This document shows, piece after piece, positions 15,521 through 21,964 of a stretch of DNA of 64,000 bases. The first letter of the stretch is position 1; each line of letters starts with the position of its first letter. The notes under the pieces are model-generated. The model was not told the origin of the DNA and did no database searches. It saw nothing but the letters and a program-made list of their open reading frames with translations. The position numbers and the translations under genes were made by a program. Source of the stretch: Saccharothrix deserti (lineage in GTDB: Bacteria; Actinomycetota; Actinomycetes; Mycobacteriales; Pseudonocardiaceae); contig NZ_ML775962.1 of the NCBI RefSeq assembly GCF_009769385.1, positions 252,955 to 316,954 on the forward strand. The letters run 5' to 3'.

Positions 15521-16426
15521 TCAGAACAAACGGCCCCAGGTGTTCGCGAAGCGGGCGAGCACGTCGCGGTCACGCCGGTCGGGCGCCCGCGGGAGCAGGC
15601 GCCTGACCTCGTCGTCGGTCGCGGGCCGCACCGAGAGCACGAACTCGCGCACGGCCTCCACGTCCGCCCGATCGGAGACCACGGCCACCGCCTCGACGTC
15701 GCCCATCCGCCGCACGAACACGTGGTCGGTGGGGTCCGGCCGGTACACCAACTCGGTGGTCTCCACCGTCGCCGGCAGCACGACCAGGCGCGGGAACGCG
15801 TGCAGCTTCCCGTTGGCGCCGTTCGGGCCGTAGTTCGGGCTGTAGTCCAGGTTGGCGCGGCCTTCGGCGATGGTCAGCCGGGGGAAGTCGTAGCCCTCGG
15901 GCGTCGCGATCAGCAGCACGCCGCCGGGCAGCTTCGCGTGCGCGATCCGGGACGCGGCGTCGTCGGTCGGCATCGTGCCGGGCAGCCAGATGCCGAACGC
16001 CACCGCCGCGACGGTCACGCCCACCGCGACCAGCCGCACCGCCCAACCGTGCGCGAGCATGGCCGCGACCAGCGCGAACGGCACGCCGATGCCCGCGATG
16101 GACAGCCACGACGGCGGTTTCGCCGGTTCGCTCGCCTCCAGCACCGACGTGTAGAACACCGCTCCGACCAGGCCGAACACCGTCACCAGCGCGGCCCACC
16201 CGATGCGGCGCGGCGCGGTGGCCGTCAACGGGCTGCCACCGGCGGTGAACGTGCCGATCAGGAAGACCACCGCGAACGGGCCGACCATGCCGATCGCCAC
16301 GAGGGCCGCGCTCTCGACGAAGAACCCGAACAGCACCAGCCAGCCGACCACGACCGCCGACAACGCCATGACCAGCCACACCACGGCGATCTGCACGGGA
16401 ACCCTGAAGTCGATCACACCGCACAC
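15521..16426 (-). CDS. Membrane protein of unknown function
   Basis: A 301-aa protein. The N-terminal half contains about five hydrophobic segments (roughly residues 12-35, 40-62, 74-93, 108-125 and 130-150). The C-terminal half (about 155-301) is soluble, with phrases such as GGVLLIATPEGYDFPRLTIA and DYSPNYGPNGANGKLHAFPR. The soluble part probably sits on one face of the membrane. I do not recognise the family. The start ATG lies 53 nt from the end of the minus-strand aminotransferase gene. Confidence 0.65.
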   Translation of the reverse strand: MCGVIDFRVPVQIAVVWLVMALSAVVVGWLVLFGFFVESAALVAIGMVGPFAVVFLIGTFTAGGSPLTATAPRRIGWAALVTVFGLVGAVFYTSVLEASEPAKPPSWLSIAGIGVPFALVAAMLAHGWAVRLVAVGVTVAAVAFGIWLPGTMPTDDAASRIAHAKLPGGVLLIATPEGYDFPRLTIAEGRANLDYSPNYGPNGANGKLHAFPRLVVLPATVETTELVYRPDPTDHVFVRRMGDVEAVAVVSDRADVEAVREFVLSVRPATDDEVRRLLPRAPDRRDRDVLARFANTWGRLF

Positions 16427-16479
16427 GGTCCCGCGCGGCCGTCCGGCGGGGCATCGGTGGATCTACTCAACCGGCGCGG

Positions 16480-17232
16480 CTACTCGAACGGGTCGGCGGG
16501 GATCGCGTCGTAGGCGGCCTGCACGCGGGCCATGGCCGCAGCGTCCACCGCGAACTCGACGTCGTCGATCCGCGACACCGCGACCACCCCGACGGAGTTG
16601 GTCAGGAACGCGCCGCGATAGCGGCCGACGTCCGCCAGCCGCACCACCTCCCGGCGTGACGGCAACTCCCGTTCCAACAACTGCATGGTGATGCCGTGCA
16701 GCCAGTCGGCCTGCGCCCACACCAGGTCGTCGCTGTCGTCCAGGAACGCGATGTTCGCGATCGCGCCCTCCACCACCACCCCGTCGGAGGTGAGCAGCGC
16801 GTCGTCGAAACCGGCCCGCTCGGCGCGGTTGCCGTGGTGGATCTGGCCGAACCCGCCGAGGTGCTTCACGTGCGGCAGCGGGCGGGCGTAGTCCACCGAC
16901 ATCAGGCGCTGCGGCGTCGCCGGGGGAGTGGACGGCGGCCGCACCGCGACCATGACCGACGGCACGCCGATACCGAACACGACGACCCGCACGGCCGCGT
17001 CACGCACGTCGTCGCCCAGCGCGTGGGAGATCAGGGTGCGGACGCGGTCGCCGGACAGGCCCGTGCCGTACAGCTCGCGGGTGCCCTGGTCGAGCCGGCG
17101 CAGGTGCAGGTCGAGGCCCTTGGTGCGGCGGTCCCGGACCTGCATGGCGGTGAAGTGCCCGTAGTTGCTCAGCAGGCCGAACGCCAGCCGCTCGCTGGTC
17201 GGCGGCTCGCCGTCGATCTCGATCCTCAGCAC
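16480..17232 (-). CDS. Class IV aminotransferase (branched-chain/ADC-lyase fold)
   Basis: A 250-aa fold-type IV PLP enzyme. HVKHLGGFGQIHHGNRAERA holds the probable catalytic Lys region, as in the ...VKH/VKW... signature of BCAT and aminodeoxychorismate-lyase-like proteins. VVEGAIANIAFLDD matches the E-x-x-x-x-N-[IL] PLP-binding motif, and FLTNSVGVVAVSRIDD closes the family pattern. Many actinobacterial proteins of this length and style are annotated as aminotransferase IV with unknown substrate. The GTG at 17232 is chosen because it begins the family beta strand (VLRIEIDGEP). The gene is divergent from the GlxA-type regulator at 17311. Confidence 0.78.
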   Translation of the reverse strand: MLRIEIDGEPPTSERLAFGLLSNYGHFTAMQVRDRRTKGLDLHLRRLDQGTRELYGTGLSGDRVRTLISHALGDDVRDAAVRVVVFGIGVPSVMVAVRPPSTPPATPQRLMSVDYARPLPHVKHLGGFGQIHHGNRAERAGFDDALLTSDGVVVEGAIANIAFLDDSDDLVWAQADWLHGITMQLLERELPSRREVVRLADVGRYRGAFLTNSVGVVAVSRIDDVEFAVDAAAMARVQAAYDAIPADPFE

Positions 17233-17310
17233 GGACGCGACCGTAGCGTGGCAGGAATCGAGGGTCATCGGTCGTTGCCGCCGCGCCGGGCGGTGGAGAG
17301 GGTGGACGGT

Positions 17311-18267
17311 GTGGAACGCGAGGTGCTGGTCGTCGGGTACGAGGGGGCGACGCTGACCGATATCGCCGGCCCGGTGGACGTCTTCGACGGCGCGAACCGG
17401 GCGGGCGCCGCCTACCGGGTGCGGCTGGCGGCGGTCGGCGGCGGGTTCGCGGTGGGCGGCGGGCTGCGGATGGAGGCCGAGGACCTGCGGGACGTGTCCG
17501 GAGGGGTGGACACGGTCGTGGTGGCCGGCGGCTTCGGGTTCGCCGACGTGGCCCGTGACGCGGAACTGCTGCACCACCTGCGGCGGGTCGCGGCCGACGC
17601 GCGGCGGGTGACGAGCGTGTGCACGGGCGCGTTCCTGCTTGCTGCGGCCGGGCTGCTGGACGGTGCCCGCGCCACCACGCACTGGGCGTACTGCGACCGG
17701 CTCGCCACCGACCACCCGTCGGTGGAGGTGGTGCCGGACGCGATCTACGTGCGGGACGGGCGGCTGGCCACGTCCGCCGGCGTCACCGCGGGCATCGACC
17801 TGGCGTTGGCGCTGGTGGAACGCGACCACGACGCCGCGCTGGCCAGGCTGGTCGCCCGCTGGATGGTGGTGTTCCTGCAACGGCCCGGCGGCCAGTCGCA
17901 GTTCAGCGTGCGTGCCCGCGTGCCGCCCGTGCGCGAACCGGGCCTGCGGGCGGTGCTCGACGCCGTCGCCGACGACCCGGCGGCCGGCTGGACGGTCGAG
18001 GAGATGGCCCGGCGCGCCGCGATGAGCCCGCGGCACTTCGCCCGCGTGTTCCCGAGCCGGGTCGGCGTGCCGCCCGCCCGGTACGTGGAACGCGTCCGGG
18101 TCGAGGCGGCGGCCGGGGTGTTGGAGTCGGGCGACGAGGGGCTGGACGTCGTGGCTCGACGCAGTGGTTTCGGCACGGCGGAGACGATGCGCCGGGCCTT
18201 CCTGCGGGTGCTCGGCGTGACGCCGGGCGGTTACCGCCACAGGTTCCGCACCTCCGGTGTGGCCTGA
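17311..18267 (+). CDS. GlxA-family regulator (DJ-1/PfpI domain plus AraC HTH)
   Basis: A 318-aa regulator. The N-terminal DJ-1/PfpI amidotransferase-like domain (about 1-170; VLVVGYEGATLTDIAGPVDV) has the nucleophile-elbow Cys in VTSVCTGAFLLAAAGLL. A C-terminal AraC/XylS double HTH follows (about 215-315; WTVEEMARRAAMSPRHFARV and FGTAETMRRAFLRVLGVTPG). The DJ-1 part in such regulators senses small ligands rather than acting as a protease. GTG 17311 follows GGAGAGG. A GTG 9 nt upstream is an alternative. It is followed 29 nt later by a stand-alone DJ-1/PfpI protein, a likely operon partner or target. Confidence 0.88.
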   Translation: MEREVLVVGYEGATLTDIAGPVDVFDGANRAGAAYRVRLAAVGGGFAVGGGLRMEAEDLRDVSGGVDTVVVAGGFGFADVARDAELLHHLRRVAADARRVTSVCTGAFLLAAAGLLDGARATTHWAYCDRLATDHPSVEVVPDAIYVRDGRLATSAGVTAGIDLALALVERDHDAALARLVARWMVVFLQRPGGQSQFSVRARVPPVREPGLRAVLDAVADDPAAGWTVEEMARRAAMSPRHFARVFPSRVGVPPARYVERVRVEAAAGVLESGDEGLDVVARRSGFGTAETMRRAFLRVLGVTPGGYRHRFRTSGVA

Positions 18268-18296
18268 ACGACAGCGTTGACAACGAGGGGGAAGCG

Positions 18297-18923
18297 ATGG
18301 ACGTGGCTTTCGTGCTCTACCCGGACATGACCGCGTTGGACCTGGTCGGGCCGTACGAGGTGCTGGGGCACCAGCCGGAGGTGACCGCGCACTTCGTGGC
18401 CGCGTCACTCGACCCGGTGCGCACCGACGCCGGGCTGACGATCATGCCGACGACCACGTTCGACGTGCTGGACCGCGCCGACGTGATCGTGGTGCCCGGC
18501 GGCGCGGCCTGGGCCGAGGTGCTGGAGGAAGGCGTGGTCGCGGCGTGGCTGCGCAAGGTGCACCCGACCGCGACCTGGACCACCTCCGTGTGCTCAGGGT
18601 CGACGTTGCTGGCGCAGGCGGGCATCCTCGACGGCCGCCCCGCGACCACGCACTGGGCGTTGCGCGACGAGTTGGCCGCCCGCGGCGCGGTGGTGAGCAC
18701 CGACCGGGTGGTGGTCGACGGGTCCGTGGTCACCGGCGCCGGGGTGGCCGCCGGGATCGACATGGCGCTCACCCTGGCGGGCCGGATCTGGGGTGACGAC
18801 CGGGCCGAGTTCACCCAGCTCGTCATCGAGTACGACCCCCGGCCGCCCTACCGGGCCGGGTCCCCCGAGACCGCGTCCGCCGAACTCGTCGCCTTCGTCC
18901 GTGGCGTGATCGTCGGCAGCTGA
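18297..18923 (+). CDS. DJ-1/PfpI-family protein
   Basis: A 208-aa single-domain DJ-1/PfpI protein. FVLYPDMTALDLVGPYEVLG opens the family fold. WTTSVCSGSTLLAQAGILDG carries the conserved Cys in the nucleophile elbow. The THWALRDEL motif matches isonitrile-hydratase-like members. It could be a hydratase, a glyoxalase-like enzyme or a ligand sensor. The upstream GlxA-type gene suggests shared regulation. The ATG at 18297 follows GAGGGGGAAG. Its last ~330 nt are overlapped antisense by the minus-strand cupin-like frame. Confidence 0.85.
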   Translation: MDVAFVLYPDMTALDLVGPYEVLGHQPEVTAHFVAASLDPVRTDAGLTIMPTTTFDVLDRADVIVVPGGAAWAEVLEEGVVAAWLRKVHPTATWTTSVCSGSTLLAQAGILDGRPATTHWALRDELAARGAVVSTDRVVVDGSVVTGAGVAAGIDMALTLAGRIWGDDRAEFTQLVIEYDPRPPYRAGSPETASAELVAFVRGVIVGS

Positions 18924-19169
18924 CCCGGTCGACCCGGTCGACCGGGTCACCGCGACCAGCACGGCGGGCTGCCCGCCGTGCTGGCGCAGGACTTCCAGCG
19001 GCAACCCGGCCAACGCCAGCACCGAGCCCTCCGGGAACAGCTCGCCGTCCAGGTCCAGCTCGCCGCTGAGCACGATCACCAGCGCGTCCCGCCACTCCCG
19101 TTCGTCGTAGGGGCGGGAACCCGCGACGGTGACCACGCGGACGTCGAACCGCACAGCGTCGAAGCTCAC
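18594..19169 (-). CDS. Small cupin-like protein coupled to ECF sigma gene, abnormally extended 3' end
   Basis: GTG 19169 overlaps the sigma-factor stop as GTGA. The first ~78 residues form a plausible beta-barrel cupin-like domain (YDEREWRDALVIVLSGELDL, GSVLALAGLPLEVLRQHGGQ). The frame then passes through three in-frame copies of TCGACCGGG and has no stop until 18594, deep inside the opposite-strand DJ-1 gene. The last ~110 residues (Gly/Pro/Asp/His-rich) look like antisense shadow. Either the ancestral stop was lost or the gene is longer than its relatives. Function is unknown. Position suggests a modulator or effector of the adjacent ECF sigma factor. Confidence 0.5.
   Translation of the reverse strand: MSFDAVRFDVRVVTVAGSRPYDEREWRDALVIVLSGELDLDGELFPEGSVLALAGLPLEVLRQHGGQPAVLVAVTRSTGSTGSAADDHATDEGDEFGGRGLGGPGPVGRPGVVLDDELGELGPVVTPDPARQGERHVDPGGHPGAGDHGPVDHHPVGAHHRAAGGQLVAQRPVRGRGAAVEDARLRQQRRP
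18931..18948. repeat. Perfect 18-bp palindrome after the DJ-1 gene
   Basis: GACCCGGTCGACCGGGTC reads the same on both strands. It follows an extra GACCCGGTC half and starts 7 nt after the DJ-1 stop. It could terminate the plus-strand transcript, but it lies inside the open minus-strand cupin-like frame. Confidence 0.55.
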
Positions 19170-20104
19170 AGCGTCGCGGGCAGGCCGAAGAGCGGGAACC
19201 GGTCCGACGGGAACGTGATGACCTCGGTGATCTCGCCGTCCTCGACGCGCAGCACGTCCAGCGCAACCGGCTTGAAGTGCTCCTCGCCGGGCTCGCGGAC
19301 GTAGTTGGCGATGGCCGGCTGCCGGTTCGCCCTGGTCTCCAGCACCTTCCACTCGCCGAACGCCTTCGGGCCGACCATGACCTCGGCCCAAAAGCCGATC
19401 AGCACGTCCCGGCCGCGGTGCCACTCGGGCTGCGGCGGCATGGTCCACGTGGCGTCCTCGCGCAGTGCGGCGGCCAGCATCTCCATGTCGCAGCGCTCGG
19501 TGGCCTCCACGAACCTCCGGACCACCGCCTTCTCCTTCGGGTTCGGCTCACCCGACCAGTCGGCACGCCGTTCCGGCAGGTGCTTGCGCATGGTGACGCG
19601 GGCGCGTTGCAGCGCGCTGTTCACCGCCGGCACGGTTTCCTCCAGCAACGCCGCCGTCTCGGTCGCCGGCCAGCCCAGCACGTCCCGCAGCACCAGCACC
19701 GCTCGCTGTTTCGCCGGCAGGTGCTGCACCGCGGCCAGGAACGCCAGCTCGATCGTCTCCCGCGCCACCACCTCCGCGTCCGGTTCGGCGTCCAGCAGGG
19801 AGTCCGGGAACGGCTGGAGCCACGGCACGTCGGCCGCCGGCATCTCGTCGGTCGTGGTGTGCGGGGGACGTCGGTTGATCACGTCGAGGCACGCGTTCGT
19901 GGCGATCCGGTACAGCCAGGCGCGGAACGACGAACGTCCCTCGAACGTGTCCCTGGCGCGCCACGCCTTGAGGAACGTCTCCTGCACCAGGTCCTCGGCC
20001 TCGTCGAACGAACCGAGCAGCCGGTAGCAGTGCACCCGCAGCTCGTGCCGGTACCGCTCGGCCTCTCGCGTGAAGTCAACCGTCATCGCCGCAACCTCGC
20101 TCAT
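19166..20104 (-). CDS. ECF sigma-70 factor with SnoaL-like C-terminal domain
   Basis: A 312-aa ECF sigma factor. Region 2 (about 10-80) contains HCYRLLGSFDEAEDLVQETF and FRAWLYRIATNACLDVINRR. Region 4 (about 125-180) contains LPAKQRAVLVLRDVLGWPAT and VNSALQRARVTMRKHLPE. A SnoaL/NTF2-like domain follows (about 195-310; RRFVEATERCDMEMLAAALR, MPPQPEWHRGRDVLIGFW). SigG/SigJ-like groups share this build, where the tail replaces an anti-sigma factor in controlling activity. ATG 20104 follows GGAGG at 6-nt spacing. The cupin-like gene downstream is translationally coupled. Confidence 0.9.
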   Translation of the reverse strand: MSEVAAMTVDFTREAERYRHELRVHCYRLLGSFDEAEDLVQETFLKAWRARDTFEGRSSFRAWLYRIATNACLDVINRRPPHTTTDEMPAADVPWLQPFPDSLLDAEPDAEVVARETIELAFLAAVQHLPAKQRAVLVLRDVLGWPATETAALLEETVPAVNSALQRARVTMRKHLPERRADWSGEPNPKEKAVVRRFVEATERCDMEMLAAALREDATWTMPPQPEWHRGRDVLIGFWAEVMVGPKAFGEWKVLETRANRQPAIANYVREPGEEHFKPVALDVLRVEDGEITEVITFPSDRFPLFGLPATL

Positions 20105-20184
20105 GGTCACCCTCCGGGCTTGTACGGTGGCGTGCCGGTCGCACGCCGCACAACATGTGACTCAGCCGGCCCGGGAAACTCATC

Positions 20185-20234
20185 GGTCACGCATCGGTCA
20201 TTGGTCACCGGTCACGCATCGGTCATCGGTCACG
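20185..20234 (+). repeat. Two near-perfect 25-bp tandem units
   Basis: GGTCACGCATCGGTCAT begins each 25-bp unit (20185-20209 and 20210-20234). The units differ at only two positions. They lie in the divergent promoter region between the ECF sigma gene and the MFS gene. They could be binding sites or a replication-slippage product. Confidence 0.65.
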
Positions 20235-20251
20235 TCGGATCGGGGGAGCTG

Positions 20252-21448
20252 TTGGGCGGGGGCACGGGGTTCCGCGCGGTGTTCGCGGTGCCGGAGTTCC
20301 GGGTGCTGTGGTCGGCGGCCGTGCTGTCGACCGTCGGCGACCAGCTGGCCCGGGTGGCGCTGTCCGTGCTGGTGTTCCAGCGCACCGGGTCCGCGGCGTG
20401 GACCGCGCTGACCTACGCGTTGACGATGCTGCCCGCGCTCGTGTCCGGCGTGCTGCTGACCGGCCTGGCCGACCGGTACCCCCGGCGGACCGTGATGGTG
20501 GTCGCGGACGTCGTGCGGGCCGTGCTGCTGGCCGTGATGGCGGTGCCCGGCGTGCCGCTGCCGCTGGTGGCGGCGTTGCTCGTGGTCGCGCAGCTCGCGG
20601 AGCCGCCGTTCGCCGCCGCGCAGGGCGCGCTGCTGCCGTCCGTGCTGGGGGACCGGTACGAGGCCGGGCAGTCGGTGCACCTGATCACCCACCAGGCGGG
20701 GCTGCTGCTGGGGTTCGTCGGCGGCGGTCTCGTGGTGGCGTGGCTGGGCACGTCCGGGGCGTTGCTGGCGGACGCGGTGACGTTCGCGCTGTCGGCTCTG
20801 CTGCTGCGGTTCGGTCTGCGTCAACGGCCCGCTCCCGCGTTCGTGCCCGCCGTCCACGTGCGGATTCGCGCCGGTGCGGCGTTGGTGTGGCGGGACCGGA
20901 GGCTGCGGCTGCTGGTCGGGTTGGGGTGGCTGGCCCTGTTCACCGTGGTGCCGGAGGGGCTGGCCGCGCCGTTCTCGGCGGAGGTCGGCGCCGGCGCGGC
21001 GGGCGTCGGCCTGCTGCTGGCCGCCGACCCGGCCGGGATGGTGCTGGGGACGGTCCTGCTGCGCTTCCTGCCCGCGTCGGTGCGCGTGCGGCTGCTCGGG
21101 CTGCTCGCCGTCGCCACGGCGCTGCCCCTGGTCGGCTACCTGCTCGCGCCGAACCTCGTCGGGGCGGCGGCGTTGCTCGCGTTGAGCGGCGTGTTCAGCG
21201 CGTACCAGGTGACGGCGGGGGCCACGTTCGTCCGCCTCGTGCCGGACGAGCAGCGCGGCCAGGCGTTGGGCTTCGCCCGCAGTGGCCTGGTGGCCGCGCA
21301 GGGGATCGGCGTGGCCGCGGGCGGGCTGCTGGCCACCGTCGCCGGCTCGGCGACCACCGCCATCGCCGTGGCGGGCATCGCGGGCACCGTCCTGGCCCTT
21401 GCCGCCACCTCCGCTTGGTCGCGGGTCGCGCCTGCCGCGGTGAACTGA
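20252..21448 (+). CDS. MFS transporter (drug-exporter-like)
   Basis: A ~398-aa major-facilitator protein with about 12 membrane helices. FRVLWSAAVLSTVGDQLARV starts helix 1, and the helix 2-3 loop LADRYPRRTVM matches the conserved G-x-L-a-D-r-x-g-r-r motif. LVPDEQRGQALGFARSGLVA is typical of the enterobactin-exporter-like/MFS_3 group. The substrate is unknown. The start is uncertain: TTG 20252 after GGGGGAG (short spacing) or GTG 20279. The frame continues open upstream through the tandem repeat without a convincing start. Confidence 0.82.
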   Translation: MGGGTGFRAVFAVPEFRVLWSAAVLSTVGDQLARVALSVLVFQRTGSAAWTALTYALTMLPALVSGVLLTGLADRYPRRTVMVVADVVRAVLLAVMAVPGVPLPLVAALLVVAQLAEPPFAAAQGALLPSVLGDRYEAGQSVHLITHQAGLLLGFVGGGLVVAWLGTSGALLADAVTFALSALLLRFGLRQRPAPAFVPAVHVRIRAGAALVWRDRRLRLLVGLGWLALFTVVPEGLAAPFSAEVGAGAAGVGLLLAADPAGMVLGTVLLRFLPASVRVRLLGLLAVATALPLVGYLLAPNLVGAAALLALSGVFSAYQVTAGATFVRLVPDEQRGQALGFARSGLVAAQGIGVAAGGLLATVAGSATTAIAVAGIAGTVLALAATSAWSRVAPAAVN

Positions 21449-21472
21449 CGGGATTGCGGGTTGGTCGGCGGT

Positions 21473-21552
21473 CCTCGTTGTTTCAACCGACGTTTCAACC
21501 CAAAGATTACAGCGTTTTCTTAGGTCGTCGGGGCATGATCACCCGATCGTGT
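21473..21552 (-). repeat. Dispersed ~80-bp inverted repeat, copy B
   Basis: Inverted partner of 12527-12607, 25 nt after the MFS stop. It keeps the doublet GTTGAAAC-GTCG-GTTGAAAC and the ACACGATCGGGTGATCATG end. That end overlaps a degenerate version of the CGCGACAAGATCTGGTGA block seen three times just to the right. Confidence 0.75.
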
Positions 21553-21661
21553 CGCGTGGGACGTGTGCTGCGCGGTGCGCCGGCCGCGGGAGTCGGAGGC
21601 TCGCCGCGGCCCGCGCCTGGCTCCGGGGGGCATCGTTCACGGTCGTCTGCGGAACTCCGCA

Positions 21662-21682
21662 TCACCAGATCTTGTCGCGCAT
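21662..21682 (-). CDS. Seven-codon minigene M-R-D-K-I-W-stop, copy 1
   Basis: Minus strand ATG CGC GAC AAG ATC TGG TGA. A GGAGG (complement of 21692-21696) ends 9 nt before the ATG. Copies 2 and 3 are identical from codon 2 to the stop but have different flanking sequence and intervals. Identity stops at the edges of the reading frame apart from the ribosome-binding site, as expected if the peptide or its translation is selected. No known family is recognised. A DNA-level repeat remains the alternative. Confidence 0.5.
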   Translation of the reverse strand: MRDKIW

Positions 21683-21737
21683 GGCGGCGCACCTCCCCTC
21701 GGCAATGGCGGCGGTCGGAACCGGGTCGGTAGGGGGA

Positions 21738-21758
21738 TCACCAGATCTTGTCGCGCAC
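21738..21758 (-). CDS. Seven-codon minigene M-R-D-K-I-W-stop, copy 2
   Basis: Minus strand GTG CGC GAC AAG ATC TGG TGA. GGAGG (complement of 21766-21770) ends 7 nt before the GTG. It lies 55 nt upstream of copy 1 on the same strand. The start codon is the only base that varies among copies (A or G at its first position), and both forms are valid starts. Confidence 0.5.
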   Translation of the reverse strand: MRDKIW

Positions 21759-21823
21759 AACCGCACCTCCGTCCGTCTCGACAGGACTCGACAGGCCCTC
21801 GAAAGGGCTGCTGACCAGCGGTT

Positions 21824-21844
21824 TCACCAGATCTTGTCGCGCAC
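21824..21844 (-). CDS. Seven-codon minigene M-R-D-K-I-W-stop, copy 3
   Basis: Minus strand GTG CGC GAC AAG ATC TGG TGA. GGAGG (complement of 21853-21857) ends 8 nt before the GTG. It is the first copy met by transcription from the 21860-21960 region, which it would share with the divergent GGDEF gene. No modification-enzyme gene lies on this strand downstream. The next gene there is the convergent MFS. Confidence 0.5.
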   Translation of the reverse strand: MRDKIW

Positions 21845-21964
21845 CGCAATCACCTCCAGCGGGTTGCGTCACCCCGGTAGCGGCTGACATCCGCGCAGGT
21901 CACCATTACTGTGACCCTCCGTCCGGATACCATGACAGTCCGGGATAGACAGTCGTGAGGAATC

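Noticed and set aside
20185-20234. Tiny frames ATG-ACC-GAT-GCG-TGA on the minus strand of the tandem repeat
   Set aside because: No Shine-Dalgarno precedes them and the whole 25-bp unit is repeated, so they are explained by the DNA repeat.
21507-21692. 61-codon minus-strand frame across repeat B
   Set aside because: Its start overlaps the ribosome-binding site of minigene copy 1, the composition is Arg/Pro-rich shadow-like, and it crosses the repeat copy.
21662-21843. CRISPR-like array of three 20-bp direct repeats
   Set aside because: Only three repeats, unequal intervals (56 and 66 nt between blocks), no cas genes, and the repeat coincides with a start-to-stop reading frame with ribosome-binding sites.
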